A DNA stretch of 64,000 nucleotides, from contig LUGG01000007.1 in NCBI GenBank assembly GCA_001683735.1, positions 1,860,001 through 1,924,000 of the forward strand. The letters run 5' to 3'. Positions within the stretch are counted from its first letter, which is position 1; each line of letters opens with the position of its first letter. Positions 1 to 11,331 of this stretch are shown in pieces. A program made the translations under genes and the position numbers. This stretch comes from Grifola frondosa. Its lineage: Eukaryota; Basidiomycota; Agaricomycetes; Polyporales; Grifolaceae. The notes below the pieces were generated by a model. It saw only the letters and a program-made list of their open reading frames with translations. It was not told the DNA's origin and searched no databases.

Positions 1-2193
1 GAGACAAATTATCAGTTAAGTTAGCTGGCTCCGACGCTGTTTGCCGGTGGAAGTGTCCAAACATCCCGCGCTCCCGAAGGCTCTGCGGAATGCTCGTCAT
101 ATGCTCGGGCATTCCATGTGGACGCCGACGATCCTCGACACCCCTACCGGCATTCCCCGCTCAGTAATCACCACCTTAGTGGACATGGCTAAGGAATCTA
201 TATCGAACCCTCGAGCAACTAAGAATATCATTCCCACACCACATACGCTCCGGTCGGTTGCGACTCCAGCTGATCCCTCAATTTATCAACGAAGGCGAAC
301 CCCCTACTTCACGCGAATATGGTGGATGACTTCGCTTAGAACGGTGTCAGTAAGTTACGAAGCATTTAATCTATTCCTGAGACATTCGCTGATCATTGCT
401 CATACTCTTCTGATAGCGCCGAAGTTTCACGGACAATCCAAAGCAAACTGGATCAGGCATATCGCACAAAGAGGAATGACCAACTTCATTGAGGCCGAGA
501 AAATGCGTGCGGTGACTATATTGTGCGTGCGGCTGGCAGCAGATACTCACTAACATTTTCAAGTAGATGCATAGCGTGAGCATCCATAGCTCAGCTCAGG
601 CACCCTTGGTCCCGCTGACGTTCGTTTCGGGACGACATGTCAGCGATAAAGGAGGCTTTACAATGCTCCACTGTGAGATTTGGTGGAGAAGTGAGTTGTC
701 GTGGTTCAATGGGGTGTCTTATTTTTACGCATGCTGGGCAGTTAAGCTATCTTCTTGTGACTTTCGAAGCACATTTGCATCCGTCTGTGCTACCGTACAG
801 ACACGCCCTTTCCTTAGGGGATCATGGTCTTCAATTTCCACAGCGACGGCAACCCGTCTCGGATGTTGCTGGCTATGTCGCTATAAGCATATATAGCTCA
901 CATAGATACTCGCGGAGCTAACGATGTCATTTCCGACGAAGATCCTGAAGCTCATGTACAAATATTCCGTGGAGCGGGAACATTGTCAGAGAAAGCCGCC
1001 TTCGTGAATAGAAGCTGTGGCGCTGTGTAAAAAAGGCGCTTACGAAGGTTCGCGTGTGCAAGCCCGGTAGATATCAGACGTCCGTATGTATAATTCAATT
1101 TTCATTCAATTGCCCTATGTAATGATCATACATCATCGAATTCAGGGAGCGTTCTCGAGGAGAGAACAGCGAGTTTTTTTGCTAGACTCAGCAACTTGAT
1201 TTCAGGTGTGCCTGATGACCTCACTGCTCTCTATATATGTATCGGTTGCAGAAAACGATGGAAGGTATCGTTCTGCCTTCTGTCGGTAGTTTCACCGTGA
1301 TAAATTTCTCCACCTTTCTGAGAGTAATGCGGCGAGTGCGGTTACCGTGTGTGAATCGTGATTGGAGAAACGATGAACGTGTCATGGTAGGTCGGCATTT
1401 GCACATAGACGAACACTGGCAAGTACTCACGTGTGTGGCCATATTCAGGCTGAACGCTTACACCACGGATCCAAGTACCGGCCTTGAATGTCCACTCTCA
1501 GCGCGGACCGAATTCCACAGTCTATAGTTCAGGCGCGATTGGTTGACTGCTGCGCAGATTCGTTCAGCACGGGATGAACGCCTGGATACATAGCTATGCT
1601 TAATGGACACAAGGAACAATCTCGGGCTGATATCTGTGTGTGTATGGCCTTTCCAAAGGCGCAAGCGGTGTAGGTAGTACAAGCGACAGGGTGTTTGGAC
1701 GACACAGCTGATACACGATCAATCATATATCGTATTTGGAATGCAAGTGCAATTTCCAAATTCTCATACATGTCAGCATTAACGAAATAGTCAAGATACG
1801 CGCAGATATTCGAGCTCCTCTCACAATGACACAACGTGTTTCAATTTCTCGAAGTCGCTCCCCTCTGTGGCACTGACGTGATTATTGCGCACAGATGCAC
1901 TCTACGCCTCTTTCTTAACATCAACATATTTTCAGATAACGTTATGTGTCTTTCATGTTCCGCGCTGGTGCGGACAAATAACCGGGATGGTCGTGAAAAC
2001 AAAAACAAGAAACGATCTCTTCGACTCTTCACGCGCACGTAATGACCAATTTCGCTGGTAGCTACATCCACCGCCGCCTCCTCCAATCGACCTCCCTCCC
2101 TCCAGTTCCACCGCTGCAGGCCGCAAGTGAGGGGGCCCAAAGCTACGTAGTTATGCATACGTTAATGCGAGCGTCTTCAGATTAGACGATCTG
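1..2193. other. No supported gene
   Basis: Both strands were read. The open frames are short, show no recognisable motif and do not link into a plausible multi-exon gene. Base composition resembles the rest of the non-island DNA. A decayed gene flanking the polyketide synthase cannot be excluded. Confidence 0.5.
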
Positions 2194-2385
2194 TCAGTTA
2201 CCCACCTGGACACCAATGGTTTCCTTGAAGCCACCGATAGTGCAAGTCTCGCTCACACCGAGGCACTTCAATCCCTTGGCGCAGTCTGCATCAGAATCGC
2301 AAAGCATAGCAATGGTGCCTTTCCCCGGAGCAGCCGCGTTGACGGCGGTGCCGAGGATGAATGCGAGCGCGGAAGGATTGTACAA
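2194..2385 (-). pseudogene. Small cysteine-containing secreted-protein-like frame lacking an ATG
   Basis: The frame encodes about 63 residues. It begins with a hydrophobic, signal-peptide-like stretch (SALAFILGTAVNAAAP) followed by a small region with four cysteines in the pattern C-x5-DC-x5-KC-x6-C. This resembles basidiomycete small secreted proteins. The codon where a start methionine is expected is TTG at 2385, and no in-frame ATG lies just upstream. The start was therefore lost by substitution, or a first exon further upstream supplies it. The 3' end may also continue through an intron at the GTGGGT near 2200. Function is unknown. Secretion is inferred only from the hydrophobic N-terminus. 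Confidence 0.4.
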
Positions 2386-3111
2386 ATTAAAAAATCGAGG
2401 TATGGTAGTTGCTCGTGACCTGTAGTGACTGATCCAAATATTTAATCGTATGGCAGAAAGTTATAAAGAGTGGGTGATCTGTAGAACTCCCTTATCGCGA
2501 CGATTTTCAGTCGGACGGTCGACGCACACGATACTTCGAATGTGCATTACATCAACATGACTCTTATCCTAAGCCCCGTAACGATGTCTATGGAAGACCT
2601 GGTTTACTTGAGTAATGCGAATATTCTAGGGATAGCTCACAAATGTATGGCAGCTGTTATCTTCGCAGAATCATGTGCTACGTCTTCATCGTGTCCAGCG
2701 CGCCCCTGTTTATTGAACCAGACTAGGCATTATCCTAGGCGGCATAGCGATCGAGTTCACAGCTTGAAGATTCAGATTTTCCAAGCTCGCATGCCAATGT
2801 CTAATAATGAAGCAGTTTCTTAAAGGAACAAAGGTCGATATTAATCTGTACGATGATAGCTTTCAGCTGCCAGTGAACGAACGCGACCAGTGCCACAGTT
2901 GCCACGGAAAGAGGCTCAGCGCCGATCAAACTTTCACCGGCAGATCCCGGGTGAAGCTTCAAAGGCAAGTATAATTTAACTGTGAGATCTATGTAATTAC
3001 AACCGACATTTTGTCGTCGAGGATCAGTGTATCAATTGAGCGGTGTATTATTTCATTAGCACCTCAAATCATTCAGGAGAAGTATGATACTCATACATAA
3101 CCAAGGCGCCC
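2386..3111. other. Intergenic stretch downstream of the polyketide synthase
   Basis: No coding frame with recognisable features was found on either strand. It separates the stop of the minus-strand polyketide synthase from the small secreted-protein-like frame. Confidence 0.5.
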
Positions 3112-6100
3112 TCAATCATGCGGGAGATACCCAATATCTCTCCAATATCGCATCCATTTCTGGGTCTCCTTCGCGTCGATCTGTCCCGCATTGCGTAGCT
3201 TGGTGGATGCCTTGCAACCTTCATCGACTGCTACCGCAAACGCAAGGCCGTTGTTCTCCATGACTGCACGGTACGGATGATCCACTTCGCACCCGGGACG
3301 ATAATACTCCAATAAGCGCAACCCGGCTTCGAGCTGCCGCGACGTCTTGGTATCCTTCGAGATGGAAAGCCCCTGTTCCAGACGAGCGAACCACTCGCGA
3401 TACGGCACAAGAGGCACGTTCAGTGCTGCAGATATATGGCTCATGACGTTGGACCATGGCATGGGCCGCGGATGTCGAAGATGCAGGATGGGCTGAGGTG
3501 AGTCCATCATCTCGATTATTACTTCTGCTGCCGTGTCGGCCGGTAGCCATGAGACATTCTGTCGGTTTGGTTGTGTCAACAATGCGGATGCCAGTCTACG
3601 GAAGATCTGTTCAGACTCACATCAGAGCCTGCGGGTGCACAGCCGACAGCGTAACTCGCTGCAACCATTGATGGGAACCACTCCGAGGTGTTCCACGCGC
3701 CGTTCTTTCCTCCAGCCAGCTGCCCGATGCGGACTGCAGTCGAAGAGACAGCGCTTCTCTCAGATGCGGTAGACAGAAGTTGTTCCGCCGCCCATTTGGA
3801 CTCGCTGTAGCCGAAACCTACCGCCAATGCAGGGTTGTGTACGGGGTTTCCGTAGGTTCCAACATACAGTCCAGTCCTAAAAAGACCAGAAAAGATCAGA
3901 AGACGGCAAGAAGAGACGATGGAGCCTTACGTCGGAACATCCCGTGAGTGCTTGCAAAGAGTATCCGAGTGCCGCCAACATCAGAGGATGACGCGAGATC
4001 CACAAGTCTCCGTAGACCGTAAAGCGGTTCAACGTAGGATGCCAATGGTAGACCAAAGTTTACCGGCCAACCTACATAACAAGTGTAAGATGAGTGAAGA
4101 CCTCTCCAAAAAGCCGACTTACCCAAATGCAAGATGTGAGTGACACAGTGGCGTAACTGTAGCGACGTCGTCAGACATAGACATGTTGATAGAATGGAAT
4201 GCGCACCTCTTCATATAAAGCAGGTGAAAGTCCCAAAGACGGCTCGTGTAGAGCTCCCTTAGCGATGACTAGCTTTTCCGACTTCAACAAGGCCGTTTCC
4301 AGGCCCCGTGACTCGAATGCAATCACCTGCCGCAGCGTCGCAGGCACCCCTTCTATGTCCATGCGAAGGATGGCATAAACTTTGGAAACAAGGGGTGACT
4401 GCAGCAGATGCGCGAGTGCGTGCGCGCCAAGGCTACCCGTCGTACCGGTAATCATTACCGTTTTCATCTCTGCAGAGTCCCCGCCCGCACGCGGAGCTTT
4501 GCTGGGAAGATCTGACGCAAGCTTCTCGACTAACTCACGCATCTCCCGTACTTTGTCCTCAAACGGATCCCCTTTGTTCTGCCTCTTTGCGCGAGGTGCA
4601 GGGGTAACGACAAGAGCTGGAGTGTCTGCTACGCTTGACTGCAACCGCGCCTCGATATCGCGCAGGGTTAGGTCCGCGAGGAGCTGTATTTGTGACACTG
4701 CGACGAAAGGGCGCAGCGCATACGACAGTGCCGCGGCGGACAGCGAATCGAGCCCGTACGCGGTGAACGGTACTTCTGGCGCGAGCTCCTCTGCGCCCAG
4801 ATCAAGTACCTTGCACACGATTGTGCGCAAGGCCCCTAGGGTATCGCCTCCCTGTGACTCGGGTGCCTCTTCGGAAACCGCAGGGATGAGGTGTGCGTAC
4901 AATGGAGAGGAACCAATGTTTTCATGCACGAGGCGCCAGTCGAAGTCTGGTATATATTGCCAAACAGGTCCTTCGCGCAGCTTGCGCAGGCCATCTTCAA
5001 TATAGCCACATAGTTCTGCATGTGACGGATGATGGTGAGCTATCAGCATTGCTCACAGTATGTGTCGAGGACGCAAGAGCCTTACCTAAACTGGTTATAC
5101 CCCAGTTACTGAGGTGCTTGAGTCGGGTAGATTGTACTGAGTATAAGCCGAGGAGGACACTTGTGTCGAGGATAGCAGGTGAAACGAGCGTCATGGCATT
5201 CTTGTATTTGCGAGTCAAACCTGCGAGAGCGGTATTCGCGCTGGCACAACGATTCTATCAGTTTGCCAATCATATAGGAGTAGATGCAGAGTCACCAACC
5301 TCGCATAGTTCGTTTGGCCCGCATTCCCAAACATTCCAGACACCGAGGAGAAAGCAATCAAGAAGTCGAGCGATTCGATAGGCAAGATGCTCTCCAACAC
5401 TCTGAAGGCTCCGACCTTTGGCGAGAATGGCGCTTCGAACGTTTCTGGGGTCTGCGATGCAAATGTGCGATCCACGAGAACGACCGATAGAATCATACAT
5501 CCTCCAAGAGGATACTTGAAGCTTCGGACGAGATCTAGCATGTGCTCATGCGATAGAGCATCTACAGCCTCCGTCCGCAACAGAACACCAGGCAGTCCTT
5601 CCAAGTGGGTGAGTAGGCGTAGAGACACGAAGTCTCCTTTCTTGACTAAGCTGTTACGCCCTGAACGAGAGGTAAGGGTAATTTCTCGTGCTCCCTTCTA
5701 CTCATAGCAGAATTAGGCGCGAACATTCGAGGAATCAAGCTGTGCACATACCTGATACATCCATAGCGCGATCTGCAAACCAAGGCTCCCTATTCCGCCG
5801 ATAAGGAGGTATGACTTAGCAGGGTTGAAAAGGTCAGTGGTAACTGGGACCTCTTGAGGGACAGTCACATTCGCCAATTGAAGTGGTCGATATAACGGCT
5901 GCGTTACGCCGGCGCAGAGATTCATTGCACATCGAAGTGCATCGCCCACCAACCATGGATCGATGTTCAGGAGACGGGCAACACCCTGATCAGCCTGGTT
6001 CCATAGGAGGAGCTCGCCCCCACGAGCAACGATATCCTTCAAAATTTGGATTTCGGCGGCATCCTGAGAGCCTGAGATAATTATGTTGGGACGATGAGTA

Positions 6101-9100
6101 AATAGTCCCCTGAGATCCGCGACTTTGAGCTGCGAAGGCAGTGACAAGATATCCATGTTGAGTTTGGCATACAGACGGACGATCTGACTTCCCAGCACAG
6201 TATTCGAGTGGGTGACGACAACACGTTTCTGCCGCAAACGCTCCGGTTGCGATAAAGACGTCAGCCCGACTGCCAGGATAGCAATGGCGGACGACAGGAT
6301 ACAGGGCGCTTCAGATACAGAGCTAGTGTTTGTAGACATGGGGATTTCTACGACGCTTCCCCTATGCGCGACAACAACATTGGATAGTGGTCCAGAAGCA
6401 ACGCCGGCGTATAGACCAGAAGAGCCCTGTAGACTGCCGACGTAGGACCATAATTGTTCCGAACCATGCGCAGCACCCACGACGTGGACGAGAACGTGAT
6501 CGTCAGGAACATGTGGAGCAGTGACTTGCCTCAAGGAAGACTTCTCTAGTTTCCATGGTAGGTCGGGTTGAAAGGGGGAATGAGTACGTGGGGGCAAGGT
6601 CTGTACAATCCTAGGAACGAAGACCGACCCGTTAGAATCAATCCACAGTTCGTCTTCAACCCCTGGTTTCTTGACAAGATCTCCTACAGCACGTTTCATT
6701 TGCTTGCCCGTCCAGATAGCGTCGAATACGGCCACACGTATGGTCCAGGAGCGGTATTCCTTTCGAAGAGACCGCGTAAAGCCGAGCGAAGCGTCGCCGT
6801 CTAGCCCCGCAGAGGCTACGAACCAAAGACATATCTCCGATAGGGGATCAAGTGTTTTGACCAACTGCTGTATTTGCATCTCCTCACCACGGTGATAGTG
6901 CAGCAATGAAAACGATGGTTCTGTGTCGTATTTAACGGGCGGCGAAACATGCCCATTCATACCAACGTCCCGCGGGTGACCGTTTGGTTTTGCCGCGCCA
7001 TTGATAGGACCGTACTGATGTGTGTAACCGACGTCATGTTGGCCTGAGCAGATCGGCACGCGATTTGCCTTCCCTAAACCAGTCACGAAGAGGTGAGTAC
7101 GCTCGTAAACCACCTCGTAGCGATGATCAAGGCGTTTCAAGCTGTATCCATGGATCGCAACTTCGAGTCCTTCAATGCTGCAGAGAGGTATGCCATCCTC
7201 ATCAACGAGGAGAATGTCATATACGATAGACTCTGTCATTACAATAAGCATCAGATGACTACCGAAAGTTCAGAACCTCACCGGGCGTCCAACGGGAGAA
7301 AGTGGCATGTGCATAGAAAGTACGGGGAAACGGCTTGTCCAGTAATGGGTCGTGTATGATGAGAGCACCCACTTTGTCCGGAAGGTAATATTGAGCCTTA
7401 TCCCGATTGCCTGTCAGTAATGGATGCACCACGACGTGGAGAGCAGCATCAAGAATAGCAGGATGTAATCGATAATCATGAACACTGTGAAAGCTGGTCA
7501 ACGGAGTCCTCCACCAAGCTAGCGTTACTTACTCAGGCAGATCATCGTCCATGCCTCGTAATTTCACTAACACCTCGTCCTTGCCGACTGCATTCATGCC
7601 TCTGCTACATGAGAGAATCCTTCGATAAGTAGGACCATACTCCGCAAAGCTGGCCAGAGTTTCATAAAATCCTGAGGATTAAAGGTGAGTATGTAGCAGG
7701 CTTTCAACTACATAAGAATCACCTTTCATATCGATAGGGGCCAGTCGATTTTGAAGTTCATCCAATTGTATCCGCGGTCGGAAATCGCTGTGGTCGAAAT
7801 TCATAGACATGTACCCTCTCGCATGTAAACGGTCATACTGAAGTGAGGCTTGATTAAGAGCAGAAGATGCGGACCACGTTTTCTTCTCACCTTCAAAGGC
7901 CAATAGTCTACTTTGCCTGCTGGAGCTGAACTATTCACGCTCCACCTGGAACCATCCAATTTGATCTCAACAGGTGTGGGCCGTTCTGACGAGAGAGCAA
8001 GAAGAGATATGAACTCGACATTCCACAACTTCCTCGCACCAAATTCGAGAGCCTGAATACGTGGTCAGTGATCGTAATCATCCAGTGAGGGATTCGTACC
8101 ATTTCCATGTACCCAGCAGCAGGCATAATAGGTTCACCCTTGATGATATGGTCAGCCAAAGCGGGATGGGTCTTCGCGTTCACCTGCAACTGAGGATAGT
8201 TCAAAGGTCCATTGCGCCTCTGGCGCTGCCTCGAGACCTCAGGCGTGGGCGCCAAATAGGGAACTTCCTTGCGAGCAAAGGGGTAAATCGGCATGAGGGC
8301 GTCACTCCGTGTGGTACCGAAAAGCACATCGAATTTGATGCAATTGTGGCCAGCGACAATCAGCTTTCCGAGAGACTCGATCAATGCACAAACTTCAATG
8401 GGAGCCTTTTCAGTCGCCTTCGGTCGCCTTAGGGCACATGTTACCATGGCGCTCTTCCCGGCCATGGAGGAAATATAGCTGACGAGGACAGGATGTGGAC
8501 CAATCTCAACATACGTGGCGTTCGGGTGTTTCGCCACAATAGCCTGCATCGCACCCGTGAACATCACTGGCCCGCGCGTGTTGTCCCAGAAATACTGCGC
8601 ATCAAAGATGTCATTAAACAGCTCCCCGGTCTTCGTGGAGAAGGTCTCCACTGTGACGGGAGCAACAGGATAGCGAGCGAAGACTTCCCCGATGAGCTTC
8701 TGGTATTCAGCCCGGCACAGATCCATCATCGCGGAGTGGACAGGGATGCAAGTGCGGAGACGCCTAGCGAAGACGCCTGCGTCGGACGCCTTCTTAACGG
8801 CCAATTCAACCCATGCCTCAGAGCCGGAGAGCGTCACAGCGGTCGGGGTGTTGTAGCACCCGACTTCGAGGGAGGCAGGTCCGAGCTCCGCAATGACTTC
8901 GGCAATAATCTTCTTGGCCTCCTCGGGAGAGCACGATAGAGCGGCCATCGTTCCGTTCGAGCTCTCGAGCAACGACATGACCTTGCCTCTAGCGATGGCG
9001 AGTTCGACCGCCATAGCCTTTGAGGCAGCACCTGATGCATAGAGCAGCGCAATCTCTCCTGCAGAGTGACCCACAACTACATCAGGCTTCACACCTAGAG

Positions 9101-11331
9101 ACGCCAATGTATCGATCATGGCGAGCTGAAGAATGGTCAATGATGGGGCCGTGATTGCGATTGGCCATATCTCTCCCATGGGATCTGAGTCTAGGGTGTC
9201 ATCGAAAAGACCAGAGCTCTGCATGAGCGATTGGCCGACGACAGTCTTGTACACCTCGTCCATCTCCAAGATGCTCTCGCGGAATACAGAAGATGTCTTG
9301 AATAGTTCGCGACCCACTACAGATTGTCATCATCAGCAACGCTACGAGAGCCATAGCACCGGAAACTTACTATTGAAATGCTGCGGGCCTTGTCCGGATA
9401 GAACAAAGACGATGGGGGCTATGTGCTTTGGAACCAATGCAGGTTCACTGAAACGCGAGACTTGTCCTCCGGAGCTCACCGCGAATGACCGCCAGGTCAT
9501 CGAGCGTGAGCGACGAGCATACTCGAAAGCTACGGCCTCCTGGTCCGCGGTAGACGTAGCAAGCTTCTTCAAGGCATCGCCACAGCCACAGCTGTGCGGG
9601 GCGATAGTCCTCCTGCGATGAAAAGATATGGAACAGCCACGCCAGGCAGCCAGAATGAAGAAGACGTCAAATTAATCGTAGGCGGCCCTTCGATAACGCA
9701 GTGACCATTGGCGCCACCGATGCCCGAGCTCGTCATCGCGACAAGGGAACGACCCGAAGCCGCGCGGCATGGTATCGGTTCTGCTTGAAGAGGAACTCGG
9801 AGCTTGTACTCCGTCCACTTGATAGAGGGATTGGGATTGCTGAAGTTGACATTGGGTGGGATAATATGCGACTCGAAGATTGAGCACACTTTGCACAGGG
9901 ATGCGAGGAAGGATGTAATTTCCAAGTGCCTATAAGTAGTTTGAGTGTTACAGGCGCGCGATATGACATTTAGGGATCAACTTGCCCCACGTTGCCCTTC
10001 ACACTGCCGATTATCAGCTCGTCATCTCTCTTGAACCGGGCGCCCACCCAGTTCGCCTCCGTGGGGTCACCCTGGGCGGTACCCGTTGCGTGCAACTCGA
10101 GGAAGTCGACCTCCGAGGATCACGGCCCGCCTGTGCAAAAAGCGCGGAACATTGCATCCTGCTGTGCCGATGCCACGGGAGCATTTACAGGTGCCAAAGA
10201 CCCGGAAGAATTCACCCCCGTTCCGAGAATCTATGGTAGAAGATGAGATAAGATCGAAGGTAAGGTGCCTTTAGCGCGTACAGTTGCGTAGATCTTGTCT
10301 CCATCACGAAGCGCAACTTCAAGAGGCTTCAGTACTATCGACACGACACCTTCCCCACGTCCGAACCTATGAACAATGAGTGAAAAGTTGGCTACCATTG
10401 ATTGTCCAGATATTTACCCATCTGCAGAAGCATCAAAAGGCTTGCATTTGCCATCACGGGACAACACACCGCCTTGCGTGTATGTTAACCATTCTGTGAA
10501 TCTATCATTGATGAGCGACGCAGAATGCATGCAATGTCGATTTGAAATACCGATGATTCAGCTGACAACCTCCCACCACTGCCGCCTCACACTCCCTGTT
10601 CTTCAACGCTTGTACAGCAAGATGGGTGGCAATCAAACTCGAGCTGCAGGCAGTGTCGACAGGAATAGAGGGCCCGCGGAGATCTAAATGGTAAGACACA
10701 CGATTCGCGATCATGGCTGGCAGCGTCGCGAAAGACCCTTTCGCTTCAGTGTCATCCTGTTGCATTCCATCAGTGCGAGAACATCAAGATGACACAAAAA
10801 TCTTACGTGTCCTGATACCGCGAACATATCATGCGCTACACCAGCCATGTAGCAACCGACGTTCCTCCCTCTGTAGTCTATCCCCGAGTCAACGAGACTC
10901 AGAAAGGTCGTCTCGATCAGCTTGCGCGTGCTAAGGGGCATCATGCGAGCATCTTTGCCCGTGATCCCGAACTCAAGGTAATCAAAGAGGTCGACATCCT
11001 TCAGAAATGCGCCAGTATCAGTCAAGCATTGACCAACCCCGGTCCCGTGAAGGCTAACAGCGTCAGTGAGTGACGTAACTTTGAACAAAAATGTTTTGAG
11101 CGCTCTCACGTATGAATGTTGAAACGCTCTGTTGGTATTTTCTCGTACGCTTCACCGTGCTCGAGAAGAAATTGAAAGAAAGATCTGTAGTCGAGATTGG
11201 CGTTGCTCCAGGAGCCACTTGGTAGCTCAGCCGCTATGCCCACCTATACAGGATCCAACGATGATGAAGTGTAAATCAAAAATAAGAGTAACACGTACTA
11301 TAGCGATGTGGGCCGGATTTGTGTTTGACAT
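3112..11331 (-). CDS. Reducing polyketide synthase with C-terminal thioester reductase (KS-AT-DH-psiER-KR-ACP-TR)
   Basis: This iterative type I synthase would build a partly reduced polyketide and release it reductively, because a reductase replaces a thioesterase. Twenty-one exons can be placed, about 2,380 residues. The start is ATG at 11331 ([19 protein letters not shown]) and the stop is TGA at 3112. KS: active-site DTACSSS (near 10650), second histidine in [15 protein letters not shown] (near 10090), third in GGANGH (near 9710). AT: GHSAGE (near 9060). [12 protein letters not shown] fits HxxxGxxxxP, with Asp in DAALH. A long linker resembles an enoyl reductase but lacks a glycine-rich cofactor loop. 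KR: GGIGSLG and a Tyr in QTNYA. ACP: GLDSLS (near 4750). [12 protein letters not shown] and YSESK. Lesions: in-frame TGA at 10120-10122 inside a shifted stretch of exon 7, a one-base loss near 9590, and a phase mismatch at intron 3877-3930. They may be real decay or consensus errors. Product unknown. Confidence 0.88.
9930..9985 (-). other. GC-AG intron in the KS domain
   Basis: Joining 9986 to 9929 restores the conserved KS sequence [14 protein letters not shown] exactly. The 56 bp removed begin GCAAGTT and end TATAG, so the donor is GC, within the usual GC-donor context G|GCAAGT. No GT donor nearby keeps the frame. The other nineteen introns I placed in this gene use GT..AG. Confidence 0.8.

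Noticed and set aside
41..553. 170-codon open frame at the left end
   Set aside because: No recognisable motif, no splice context and an unremarkable composition. I could not tell it from chance.
4382..5005. 207-codon plus-strand frame
   Set aside because: It lies antisense to the ACP and reductase exons of the polyketide synthase, whose motifs are clear. It is a shadow of GC-rich coding sequence.
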